Source of the DNA: Phycisphaerae bacterium
GTDB taxonomy: Bacteria > Planctomycetota > Phycisphaerae > UBA1845 > Fen-1342
DNA length: 64,000 bases
Direction: 5' to 3'
Assembly: GCA_028279405.1 (NCBI GenBank)
Contig: JANQNU010000008.1
Location: 1 to 64,000 of the forward strand
This document shows, in pieces, positions 41,815 to 50,016 of the stretch. Both the position numbers and the translations under genes were made by a program. Below the pieces are notes generated by a model. It saw only the letters and a list, made by a program, of their open reading frames with translations, was not told where the DNA came from and made no database searches. The number at the start of each line of letters is the position of its first letter. The stretch's first letter is position 1.

Positions 41815-43452
41815 CTACGGCCGGTGCCATTCCTGGCAATTCGCGCACAGCGGCACGGTTGCCCACTCACCGGTGGTGTGCAGTGCCAGGAGGCTCTGGC
41901 GCGGCGCTGCGTTCCAGACTTCGTCGAGCGATTGCGTGAACCAGTTGCCGAGTGCGTGTTTACCGTTCACGTCCTGGCCACATTGCGCGACTGCTCCGTC
42001 CGCCAGCAGCATCAGCCGATTCGGCAGTCGTCGACATGCAACGCGCGTCGGCGGTGTCGTATACAACAGGGTGTCGGTAGGAAGGACGCCGCAATAGTCG
42101 TTGTACCCGCGGATGACGGCTGACCCGCACCGACGAATCCAATCGTCATAAAACGCCTCCATCTCTGGCAGGTTGGCACCGCACTTGGTGAAGCCGGGGA
42201 CGAGTAGGGGAGCTGCTCGTTGCTCGGCATTGCGGCGTTGTGCGATCGCGTCGATCGCGGCCAGCGCCTCGTGCAACCGCGGCGCGCCATGCAGCGCCTC
42301 GTACGTTTCGGCACTGTGCGCATCGAGGCGGACAAACAGCGTGTCGACTGCGTACTCGAAGAGCGCGTCGATCGCGATCGGCGGTGCCTCGAGTAGCGTG
42401 GTTTCCACTGCGATGCCGAACACGCCGACCTCTCGCGCCAGTCGGCAGACGTCGGGAAACAACGGCGACAACAGGGGTTCGCCGAAGCCTGCCAATACCA
42501 ATAGTCTGTCGTCATCATTCGCAAAATCGGTCAACAGTCGTTCGACTACGCCCAAGTCCGTGATTGCGCGTTCCGCAGTCCGCTTACCGCGCGGCGACAA
42601 ACGAGTGGCCGGCAGTGGGTCCGCTGTTGTCAGTTCGAGTTCGATCTCGAACGGCAGCGACGCGGGTCGCTCGGCGTAGGTCGATCTGGCCCATTGGCAC
42701 AACGCGCCCGCCGACACGTCCTGTCCCAACGCGTCGATTGCTTGTTCGAGGCAACTGCGTGCCGTGTGCGTGTCGGCGACGAATCGTTCGCCGGTAGCGC
42801 TGATGCGCGGATCGACGTGAAGGCATGTCGGGTGAATCAGCGGGTCGGTCGACGGTCGCTCGGGTCGATAGGTGAGCAGGAAGCCGAGGGGCATGTTGTC
42901 CGTCGCCAGCTCGTCGAGCAGTTCTCGTCGTAGCAGCAACCCGCTCAGTCCCGGGGGGGCCGCCGTGAACGTGAAGCCCGCGTCCGTGTGTCGGCGTTGC
43001 TGCCGCACCATGTCGTCAAGGATTGCAGGGTCGACCAGCGGCTGGTGGCCGTCGACGGCGAGGACCGCATCAACACCTGCGTCTTGGCAGACCTGCCGAA
43101 GCAGTCCGGGCGCGATGTACTCGTCGTACCACGTGAACCCGTAGTGCCCGCCGCGCCAGGAGTGGAGGTTCCATTTGCGTGCAGCACGAACGAGTGCGAG
43201 TCGTTTTTGCACGATCGGCGCGTGCGTGTACAGCGTGAAACGTTCGTGGTCGATCGCATCCATCAGCCCCCGCGCGGTGTCGGCAGCGCGTTCGTCGACA
43301 ACGAGCAGATGCGTGTCCACGGACGTGCATTGTGCGGTGCGTCGCAGCGTATGGATGAGTGTCGCGGTGCCGGCGAGGGGTTCGGTCAGCATGGACGGGC
43401 CACCGACCGGACGCTCTGCGAAGTTCGCGATTACCGCCAGCGCGATCTTCAC
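41815..43452 (-). CDS. Nucleotidyltransferase-like / degenerate radical SAM-SPASM fusion protein
   Basis: The 545-residue protein joins two parts. Residues 1-230 resemble a nucleotide-sugar transferase of the CMP-NeuAc synthetase type: MKIALAVIANFAERPVGGPSML at the start, then a DAVLAVDGHQPLVDP core. Residues about 265-545 resemble a radical SAM barrel with a SPASM end. GFGEPLLSP (322-330) corresponds to the GGEP motif, and cysteines lie at C473, C491, C536 and C539. Where the CxxxCxxC iron-sulfur motif should be, the sequence is ELTTADPLPATRLSP (273-287), with no cysteine. The barrel therefore probably no longer makes 5'-deoxyadenosyl radicals. The stop overlaps nothing downstream; the start overlaps the DUF115 gene stop by four bases. 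A role in surface glycan synthesis is inferred. Confidence 0.7.
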   Translation of the reverse strand: MKIALAVIANFAERPVGGPSMLTEPLAGTATLIHTLRRTAQCTSVDTHLLVVDERAADTARGLMDAIDHERFTLYTHAPIVQKRLALVRAARKWNLHSWRGGHYGFTWYDEYIAPGLLRQVCQDAGVDAVLAVDGHQPLVDPAILDDMVRQQRRHTDAGFTFTAAPPGLSGLLLRRELLDELATDNMPLGFLLTYRPERPSTDPLIHPTCLHVDPRISATGERFVADTHTARSCLEQAIDALGQDVSAGALCQWARSTYAERPASLPFEIELELTTADPLPATRLSPRGKRTAERAITDLGVVERLLTDFANDDDRLLVLAGFGEPLLSPLFPDVCRLAREVGVFGIAVETTLLEAPPIAIDALFEYAVDTLFVRLDAHSAETYEALHGAPRLHEALAAIDAIAQRRNAEQRAAPLLVPGFTKCGANLPEMEAFYDDWIRRCGSAVIRGYNDYCGVLPTDTLLYTTPPTRVACRRLPNRLMLLADGAVAQCGQDVNGKHALGNWFTQSLDEVWNAAPRQSLLALHTTGEWATVPLCANCQEWHRP

Positions 43453-45431
43453 ACGACACCTCCCCGCAGTCGGTCGATGGCCTTGGGAATCGTCTGTTCC
43501 AGGAACGCACAGCCCTCGAGGAAGTCGCGCACGAAGTTGCGATCCCGACGCAAACGCAGGCGAGCGACCACGGTACTTTCCGCCGCGCTGTCGTTGTCTT
43601 CCAACTGACGGTCTGCGCGGATCCGCCGATACTCGGCCAGTTGAGCGATGCTGGTGACCACACGGTAGAGCGCCTCGTGCGCCTGCATTCGAACCCGTAG
43701 TTCGTCCACGTCGCCGATGAGTCGATTGAACCGGTCAGGCTGATCGAACAGGTCCTCGAGTTCAGCGAGAAGCGTCTCCATCCGCTCGGAAATCGAGCGT
43801 ACCTCCGCGAGTTCGTCGAGTCGTTCCTCGAGCGCGGCTGCGATCGCGGTCCGACGCGGCGCCGACGGGGCGCGAAAGTCAACGCGGAGCTGGTCGGCGC
43901 CGAGCGGCTGTCGGCAATACTGCTCGACGACGGATTCCAATGGCAGCAGCTCGGTTCCGCCGAGCGTGCGCCCGCTGGCGCTGGTGTTGATGATTCGCGT
44001 GTCGGTTTGCGCGAAGTCCGCCTCGAACTGCTCGGCGTAGGTAAACATCGGCTCGTCGGTATAGACCAGCCCGTCGCGGCTGTCCGGCACTTTTCGCAAG
44101 ATCGGACGGATGCGGATGATTCGTTCCCATTGACGCATCTCGACCGTTTGATAGCGACTCGACTCCGGCTGCCAACTCGCTTCCACGGGCATGCCCGGTG
44201 CGTAGTACATTCCGTCGCTGAATGCGAGATCCTGCCCGACCAGCACGATCGGATTGCATGCAAGATGCTCCGCAAAGTAGTAGGCGAGGTGCGCTACCGT
44301 TCCGCCGGCCTTCAGCGCACCGCGTCGTGGAAGTTGTTCCCCAAGCAGGTCGTCCAGTACTCGCGCGTGCAACATGTGGACGCGGCCCGGGTACGCGTCA
44401 GGTACCTGCCACGCGACCTTCGGTTCGGCGATCAGCGCGCAGTCCTGAACGTCTGCGAGATCACTGTAGAACTGGGCCGAGATCTCGTGATAGTCCAGGC
44501 TCGCTACGAAATGCGGTCGGATACCCTGTTGGAGCAGTGGCTTGAGAACCGTCTGTACTGCGATCAGCACGGCCCGATCCTGAATTTCCCGCAACAGCGG
44601 CAGCTGGCGTGACAGCGACGGGCCGGCAGCAATCAGCACGGCCGGGAAGCCGCGGCCGCGACCCGCGAAAGCCTCGATCCCCGGCTCATTTAGATAGCTC
44701 GGCAAATTGTTGATGATGTTCTCAAACGTGATCCGCGAGTTACGCAGTGCCGTCACCAGCTGCGTTCTCGCAAACGAGATGTAATCGGTCACCAGCGCCT
44801 GAAAGCGGGTGAACTCGTCGACCCGACATCGCGCCGCATGCGGTAGTACGACGTACCGCGTGCCCAGCATCAGTGTCGTGCTGATCAGTTTGAGGCGTTC
44901 GTGTATTGCGCCCTTTTCGGTGGTCGTCACGAAACGCAAACGGCCGGAGTCGAGTTGGTCGTGCAGTTCGAATAGACACAGCGCCAGCTTGATCAGATGC
45001 AGATCGGGCTCACAGACCACGATCGTCGGCCGCAGCGCCGTCCGTTCGCACGCAACGATGTGGTACCCGAGTCCGAGTCCAAACAGAACGACTGCGGCGC
45101 CGTCGTCGCTATGGTCTGCATTGCCCTCCGCAGCGCCGGTCGGGAGTGTCTCCGGCGGCTTCTCCATGCGAGCGGCGACCAGCCGCTGGGCCTCCTCGAG
45201 CGGGCGGTAGCGGCTGTGTACGTATACCGACGGTCCGGCATCGCTGGGGAGTTGTACCGTGAAGCCCGCATCACGCGTCGGCTCCAGCGCCGGCAACGTG
45301 CTGAACGGCAGTCGATCGATCGACGACGCCAGCCCAGGATCGGTTGCGTACAGTGCCCGCAGGTTGGTGCAGTAGCGTGCCCGACACGCGTCGAGGGTGG
45401 TGGGCATCGTCAGCGCCCCGTCGGCATCCAT
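43449..45431 (-). CDS. DUF115 / MptE-like motility accessory (Maf-type) glycosyltransferase family protein
   Basis: The 660-residue protein has the DUF115 core near residues 265-450: AVLIAAGPSLSRQLPLLREI, then VQTVLKPLLQQGIRPHFVAS, then IVLVGQDLAFSDGMYYAPG. The N-terminal half is a Rossmann-like region (AAVVLFGLGLGYHIVACE), and the C-terminal 150 residues are helical and Arg/Glu rich. In spirochaetes, Campylobacter and others, relatives attach nonulosonic acid sugars to flagellin. The next gene overlaps by four bases and is nucleotidyltransferase-like, which fits a glycosylation pair. No flagellin is in the window. Confidence 0.8.
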   Translation of the reverse strand: MDADGALTMPTTLDACRARYCTNLRALYATDPGLASSIDRLPFSTLPALEPTRDAGFTVQLPSDAGPSVYVHSRYRPLEEAQRLVAARMEKPPETLPTGAAEGNADHSDDGAAVVLFGLGLGYHIVACERTALRPTIVVCEPDLHLIKLALCLFELHDQLDSGRLRFVTTTEKGAIHERLKLISTTLMLGTRYVVLPHAARCRVDEFTRFQALVTDYISFARTQLVTALRNSRITFENIINNLPSYLNEPGIEAFAGRGRGFPAVLIAAGPSLSRQLPLLREIQDRAVLIAVQTVLKPLLQQGIRPHFVASLDYHEISAQFYSDLADVQDCALIAEPKVAWQVPDAYPGRVHMLHARVLDDLLGEQLPRRGALKAGGTVAHLAYYFAEHLACNPIVLVGQDLAFSDGMYYAPGMPVEASWQPESSRYQTVEMRQWERIIRIRPILRKVPDSRDGLVYTDEPMFTYAEQFEADFAQTDTRIINTSASGRTLGGTELLPLESVVEQYCRQPLGADQLRVDFRAPSAPRRTAIAAALEERLDELAEVRSISERMETLLAELEDLFDQPDRFNRLIGDVDELRVRMQAHEALYRVVTSIAQLAEYRRIRADRQLEDNDSAAESTVVARLRLRRDRNFVRDFLEGCAFLEQTIPKAIDRLRGGVV

Positions 45432-45493
45432 GAACGTACGATGGTGCGATGGACCAGGGGCGTCAAGCGCGCGGCGGGAGGCGGCGACCCGGC

Positions 45494-45534
45494 AACAGAA
45501 AAGGCCGTGCCGGACTCAGGGGTCCGACACGGCC
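45494..45534 (-). terminator. Rho-independent terminator after the acidic surface protein
   Basis: On the minus strand a 13-bp stem (GGCCGTGTCGGAC against GTCCGGCACGGCC, one wobble) with a 6-base loop is followed by TTTTCTGTT. It begins 32 bp beyond the stop codon at 45566. Confidence 0.85.
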
Positions 45535-45565
45535 GAGCGCGTGTGGAGAGCACGGCGTTGATTGC

Positions 45566-47056
45566 TTACCGTTCGATGCGACGCGTGGGTTTCCGAGTGC
45601 GGATCCGCACACCCGCGAGCGAAAGCGTGCACATCATGGTCGCGGACAGTGCACCGAAGCCACACGGTGCCGGGAGCAGCGGGGCCACGTCGAGATCCTC
45701 GTCCCCGTAGTCGTAGTCGTCACGGCCCTCATCGTGCCCGTTGTCGTTCCCGTTATCGACGCCATCCTCTTCGCGATCGTCATCGTAGACGTCGTCGTCA
45801 TTCTCTTCGCGATCATTATCGTCGACGTCGTCGTCCTGGCCGCCGTTGTCGTTTCCGTTCTGGTTCTCGTCGTCGTTCTCGTCTTCGTTCTCATTCTCCT
45901 GCGGGTCTTCGCCGTCGTGTGGATCGAACGGGAAGGCATCGTCACAGTCGAGCGTTCCGTCATCGTCGCTGTCGACGTCGGCGACGCCGCAGCCGCACGT
46001 TCCGGGGTCGAGCTTGTTGGCGTCGTTCGGGCAGCCGTCCTGAATGTCGGGCGTTCCGTCGTTGTCGCTGTCGAGGTCGTCCGCGATCGTCGGGAACGCG
46101 TCGCAGGCATCGATCAGGCCGTCGTTGTCGTTGTCCGGGTCGCAGACGTCGGGCAGGCCGTTACCGTCGCAGTCCTCGGCCGAGCCATCCGCGATCTCGG
46201 TTGCGTCGTCGACACCATTGCCGTCGCAGTCCACGATCGTGCCTTCCGCCGTCAGCGCGAGGTCGAACTGATCGATCTCGGCGTTCGTCGCGATCTGCAA
46301 ATCGACGGCGTGCGGTCGCTCCTCGGTCGGCGAAAAGGCGACGCGGAACGCGGTGGTCAAGCCTGGGGGAACGATCGCGTCGGGCTGCTGCGTGACCGTC
46401 ATCGTGGCGGCGTCACTGCCAACGATCGAGACCGGCGGGTTGCCGAGCAGGTTCAGGTCTGCCAGTCCATCGTTGAAGATCACGAACTCGACTTCGCGGG
46501 TCTCGCCGACGCGAACGGCTCCGAGATCGAACTGGTCGGCATCCTGCAACGTGTTACCGTCCTGGCGGAGTTCGATAATCGGGAAGATCACCTGGCCACG
46601 GACACCGATATTGAATGGCGCGGCGCTGGCGTTCGTGTAGATGAACGTGCGGGCGCTGAGCGCGTTGTTCGCACGGACATCCGGGCGGATGTTAATCGCG
46701 AATGCAGTGCTGCTGTTCGGGGAAAGCTTGTTGCCCACCTCGAGTGCCGGCTGAACGAGTTGGAAGCTGGTCGCGAATCCCGAGACCATCTGAATCGCCG
46801 GTTGCTCGAGAAACACCAGGTCCTCGTCGCCAGTATTTCGCAGCACGACGACCAACTGTCGCTGCTCGCCGAAAAGGGTATCCGGGAAAACGAAGTTGAA
46901 CGGCGAGTTGATCGTTTGGCCGTCGATCTGAACGGTAAGCTCCGGCTGCGCCCAGGCCGGGACGGCAGCGCCGATAACAAGGGTCGCGATCGCGGCCATC
47001 TGCGCGATGCGATTCGAGCGACGGTTGGCGGTCTTGGCTGCATTCGTGCGGTACAT
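45566..47056 (-). CDS. Secreted acidic calcium-binding-type protein with choice-of-anchor D domains and a Cys-Gly C-terminal tag
   Basis: The 496-residue protein has a signal peptide (AQMAAIATLVIGAAVPAWA). Two Ig-like choice-of-anchor D domains follow (about residues 30-150 and 150-275; FGEQRQLVVVLRNTGDEDL and VGETREVEFVIFNDGLADL). Next come thrombospondin-3-like calcium motifs (DCDGNGLPDVCDPDNDNDG, then DLDSDNDGTPDIQDGCP). A 75-residue Asp/Glu/Asn-rich linker fills about 382-456, before a 40-residue end with PAPCGFGAL, a hydrophobic run and an Arg-rich tail. That end looks like a sorting tag different from PEP-CTERM. AAGGAG precedes the ATG at 47056. A surface role is inferred. Confidence 0.8.
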   Translation of the reverse strand: MYRTNAAKTANRRSNRIAQMAAIATLVIGAAVPAWAQPELTVQIDGQTINSPFNFVFPDTLFGEQRQLVVVLRNTGDEDLVFLEQPAIQMVSGFATSFQLVQPALEVGNKLSPNSSTAFAINIRPDVRANNALSARTFIYTNASAAPFNIGVRGQVIFPIIELRQDGNTLQDADQFDLGAVRVGETREVEFVIFNDGLADLNLLGNPPVSIVGSDAATMTVTQQPDAIVPPGLTTAFRVAFSPTEERPHAVDLQIATNAEIDQFDLALTAEGTIVDCDGNGVDDATEIADGSAEDCDGNGLPDVCDPDNDNDGLIDACDAFPTIADDLDSDNDGTPDIQDGCPNDANKLDPGTCGCGVADVDSDDDGTLDCDDAFPFDPHDGEDPQENENEDENDDENQNGNDNGGQDDDVDDNDREENDDDVYDDDREEDGVDNGNDNGHDEGRDDYDYGDEDLDVAPLLPAPCGFGALSATMMCTLSLAGVRIRTRKPTRRIER

Positions 47057-47216
47057 GCTGGTCTCCTTTTGCGTTTCGTTTGGGTCCACCCTTCTCACGA
47101 ACCAGCCCCGCGGACGGACCGCCAAAACCGACCGAGGGGGCAAAAAAGCCTCTGACACCGGCGGGTGACCGTTGGAAGCAGGTGCCGAAAGGCGAACGTC
47201 GGGTAAACTCAGCAGG

Positions 47217-48116
47217 ATGCCGGAGTTACCGGACATTCTGGCTTATGTCGAGGGGCTAGGCCGACGGGTGACCGATGCGCCGCTGGAGCAGGTGCTCGTT
47301 CGCAGCCCGTTCGTGCTGCGATCGTTCGACCCGCCGATCGAGGCCGCGGAGGGCCGGGTCGTGCAGCGCGTCGGGCGACTCGGGAAGCGGGTTGTCCTCT
47401 CGTTGACCGACGATCTTCATCTGGTGTTTCACCTGATGATCGCCGGGCGGTTTCAGTGGAAACAGCCAGGCGCGAAACCGCCGGGCAAGATCACGCTCGC
47501 CACCTTTCGTTTCCCGACTGGCACGCTCGTGTTGACTGAGGCAAGCCAGAAGAAGCGGGCTGCACTGCACGTGGTCAGCGGGCAGGCAGCGCTTGTGGCG
47601 CACGAGCCGGGCGGGATCGATGTGCTCGAAGCGGACCTGACTGCATTTGCCAATGCCTTGCGAACAGGAAACAACACGCTGAAGCGGGCCCTGACCGATC
47701 CTCGGCGCTTCAGCGGTATCGGCAACGCGTATTCGGACGAGATCCTGCACGCGGCGGGTCTGTCGCCGGTGATGCTGACCGGGCGGCTTAGTAACGATCA
47801 GGTCGCACGCCTCCACGATGCGACGCGCCAGGTACTAATGCATTGGATCGAAAAGCTGTCGGCACGTTTCGCAAAGCGGTTTCCCGGGCCCGGCGAGGTT
47901 ACTGCGTTTCAGGACGGCTTCGCCGTGCATGGACGGTACGGAAAGGAATGCCCGATCTGCGGTACAACCGTGCAACGCATCCGGTACGCGGAGAACGAGA
48001 CGAACTACTGCCCGCGTTGCCAGACGGACGGTCGCGTGCTCGCCGACCGATCGCTATCGCGGCTGCTCAAAGACGACTGGCCGCGGACGATCGAGGAACT
48101 GGAGGAGGGGCTCTGA
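47217..48116 (+). CDS. Fpg/Nei family DNA glycosylase
   Basis: This base-excision repair enzyme removes oxidised bases and cuts the abasic site. The 299-residue protein starts MPELPDI, giving the catalytic Pro2 and Glu3 after Met removal. The helix-two-turn-helix signature RRFSGIGNAYSDEIL is present, and the C-terminal zinc finger has CPICG and CPRC pairs. The usual MPELPEVET start is changed to MPELPDILA, which fits Nei-like or bacterial Fpg2 relatives better than MutM proper. It is divergent from the acidic surface protein and convergent, 39 bp apart, with a zinc-ribbon gene. Confidence 0.88.
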   Translation: MPELPDILAYVEGLGRRVTDAPLEQVLVRSPFVLRSFDPPIEAAEGRVVQRVGRLGKRVVLSLTDDLHLVFHLMIAGRFQWKQPGAKPPGKITLATFRFPTGTLVLTEASQKKRAALHVVSGQAALVAHEPGGIDVLEADLTAFANALRTGNNTLKRALTDPRRFSGIGNAYSDEILHAAGLSPVMLTGRLSNDQVARLHDATRQVLMHWIEKLSARFAKRFPGPGEVTAFQDGFAVHGRYGKECPICGTTVQRIRYAENETNYCPRCQTDGRVLADRSLSRLLKDDWPRTIEELEEGL

Positions 48117-48155
48117 GCACGGACGATGCCATTGGCAGCCGCCCGGTGCGCTGCA

Positions 48156-48788
48156 CTACTCCCGCGGGCGCACCAGCTTGCGGTGGATCACGAGGTGCAG
48201 AAAGAACAGGTAAAGGACCGTCGCACCGATGAAATAGCGATGCCACGACGACGGCGCCAACACTGCTACGAGAATGATGCCGACGGGTATTGCCACGCCA
48301 TGAATCACCAGCAGGTGAAAGACTTGCCGGGTGCGCCGTGCTTTGTCCGCCTCCTCCGGTTTCTTGATCGGGGTTGCGCACTCGGGACAGAGCGACCCGA
48401 CGTTCGCGTGGCGTACGTCGTAGCCGCACTTCCAGCAGATTCCACCCTGCACGCTCGGGAGCGGTGGGAGCGGCAGGGGCGGCGGGGGCGGCGGGGGCGG
48501 CGGGCTCACGCGCTCGCTGCATGCGGTGCATCGGCTGCGCCACGACCTAGCAAAGGGAAGCGTTACAATCGCGAGTAGGGACGTGATCACCCAAGACGCA
48601 TAACGCGAAAGCCGCTCGAATGATCCGTCGCGAAGAATGTACCAGACCCAGACCAACCAAAGTGTCGACGCCGCCAGGACCGACACCAGCAACAACCCGT
48701 TGAACCTCTGTCCTTTGCCGCGACAAACAGGGCAGATCTTATTTGTCGGCGAGCTTTGCCGTTGCGTCGATATGTTGCGTTTCCCCAT
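48156..48788 (-). CDS. Membrane protein with zinc ribbons and polyproline tract
   Basis: The 210-residue protein has an N-terminal CPVCRGKG motif and two membrane segments near residues 30-80. A CTAC pair follows, then an uninterrupted run of nine prolines within PPPPPPPPPLPLPPLP, and a second zinc ribbon, CWKCGYDVRHANVGSLCPEC. The C-terminus has two more membrane segments. The ribbon resembles that in the protein at 22991-23518, so the pair belongs to the same broad planctomycete group. Function is unknown. The polyproline run would need elongation factor P for smooth translation. Confidence 0.7.
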   Translation of the reverse strand: MGKRNISTQRQSSPTNKICPVCRGKGQRFNGLLLVSVLAASTLWLVWVWYILRDGSFERLSRYASWVITSLLAIVTLPFARSWRSRCTACSERVSPPPPPPPPPLPLPPLPSVQGGICWKCGYDVRHANVGSLCPECATPIKKPEEADKARRTRQVFHLLVIHGVAIPVGIILVAVLAPSSWHRYFIGATVLYLFFLHLVIHRKLVRPRE

Positions 48789-49071
48789 CAGATCACCCCT
48801 AGATCACGCCGTTCAGGTAGTCCAGATCGTCAGTATAGCCGGAACGAAATGTCGGGTGGCATGGAGGCTTCGTGCCCATTCCATTCAGGGACGGGGGACT
48901 GATGAACACACTTGCCTGTCCCCCCCCAACCCCAAATGGGGTGAGCACCCCCTTTGGCTGGATCTGACGCGCCACCGCGCCGCAGCGTACGATTACCTAT
49001 CCCCGTCATCCGGCGATGATTTCAGCGTTCTTTGACCGCTATCTGCGCTGACGCCGGGCCATGACGAGTAC

Positions 49072-49551
49072 TCAGGATGGCCGGAAGCGCAATACGAGCG
49101 AAGCGCCCGCGGCGGCGACCACGATTCCGACAAAGAACATCGGACTGGGAACGTTCTTGGGTGGGTGAACCAGTAGCCCGATCAGCGTCGCGACGATCGG
49201 CGTTCCTGCGAATACCAGTGAAGGCACGACGACCGGGCTGACATTGGCGCCAACGGCGTACATCAAGGCAAAGATCAACGAAAGCGCGCCGGCGGCGCCC
49301 AAAATCCCGGCGATAATGCCGAGCGTAATGCTCTTCGTGGTCGGCGTCTCCGCGATCGTCCCGCGGTTCCAGTAGAGCACGCCGATCGGTACGAGCACTG
49401 CGGTCAGGAAGTATGCGATTCCGACGAACAGGAACGTCCAGACACCTTTGTATTTGCCGCCCGTCGCCAGCTGCGCCGAGTGAATCACCGGAATGTAGCT
49501 GCCCCAGAAGAGCATCGTCCCGACCGCGTAGAGAATCCAGCTCCATTTCAT
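49072..49551 (-). CDS. Half-size EamA/DMT-like membrane protein
   Basis: The 159-residue protein has four to five hydrophobic segments and the look of a single EamA repeat (YAVGTMLFWGSYIPVI near the start and GTPIVATLIGLLVHPPK near the end). Drug/metabolite transporters with one EamA unit work as dimers. The ATG at 49551 is chosen because GAAGGAA lies seven bases upstream; an ATG at 49557 is too close to it. It is the last gene of a seven-gene minus-strand operon, 30 bp after the thioesterase, and may export the operon product. Confidence 0.7.
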   Translation of the reverse strand: MKWSWILYAVGTMLFWGSYIPVIHSAQLATGGKYKGVWTFLFVGIAYFLTAVLVPIGVLYWNRGTIAETPTTKSITLGIIAGILGAAGALSLIFALMYAVGANVSPVVVPSLVFAGTPIVATLIGLLVHPPKNVPSPMFFVGIVVAAAGASLVLRFRPS

Positions 49552-49581
49552 GCGCATTTCCTTCGTTGGATGGAATCGTGT

Positions 49582-50016
49582 TTAGTCGTCGGCCAGGGCG
49601 TACGGCTCGAGTTTCGCGCGCAACGCTCCTGGGATTTCGGTCGTATCGAAGCGGCCGTGTTGCATGTGACAACACACTGCCGTCATCCGGCCGCGCGCGA
49701 GCTGCTCGAGGTCGCGATAGAAATCCACCTCGAACGTGATCGACTTCTGCCCCAGCCGGGCGACCCGCAACTCCAGGCGAATCTCGTCCTCGAACCGCGC
49801 CGGACTCGAGAAATCGCAATGGGTCGAGACGCGCGGCCAGCTGATCGTCTGATCATGTTCGATCCGCACGACGCTCTCGTTGATCGAACGCCAGAACGCG
49901 TGCTCGACTTCCTCCATCAGGCGGAAGTAGTTCGAGAAGTGCATCACGCCGGCCATGTCGGTCTCGGCGAAACTCACCATCCGACGGATCGAGAAGACGT
50001 GCTCCGGTCGGCTCAT
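49582..50016 (-). CDS. 4HBT-family acyl-CoA thioesterase
   Basis: The 144-residue hot-dog-fold protein is a YbgC/FadM-type thioesterase. The active-site motif is FAETDMAGVMHFSNYFRLME, with the catalytic Asp at D20 and a conserved His at H26. It would hydrolyse acyl-CoA or acyl-carrier thioesters. Its start overlaps the stop of the symporter gene by four bases, and it belongs to the seven-gene operon ending at 49072. Relatives occur in aryl-polyene and flexirubin-type clusters, but here no ketosynthase or carrier protein is visible. Confidence 0.85.
   Translation of the reverse strand: MSRPEHVFSIRRMVSFAETDMAGVMHFSNYFRLMEEVEHAFWRSINESVVRIEHDQTISWPRVSTHCDFSSPARFEDEIRLELRVARLGQKSITFEVDFYRDLEQLARGRMTAVCCHMQHGRFDTTEIPGALRAKLEPYALADD

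Noticed and set aside
43120-43140. Third parS-like sequence around a CACGTG core
   Set aside because: It matches only about 11 of 15 specified consensus positions, which is close to what chance gives around any CACGTG.
45449-47155. 568-codon open frame on the plus strand across the acidic surface protein
   Set aside because: Its Val/Val/Ile/Val-rich translation is the complement of Asp/Glu/Asn codons of the real gene, which has a signal peptide, domains, ribosome binding site and terminator on the minus strand.
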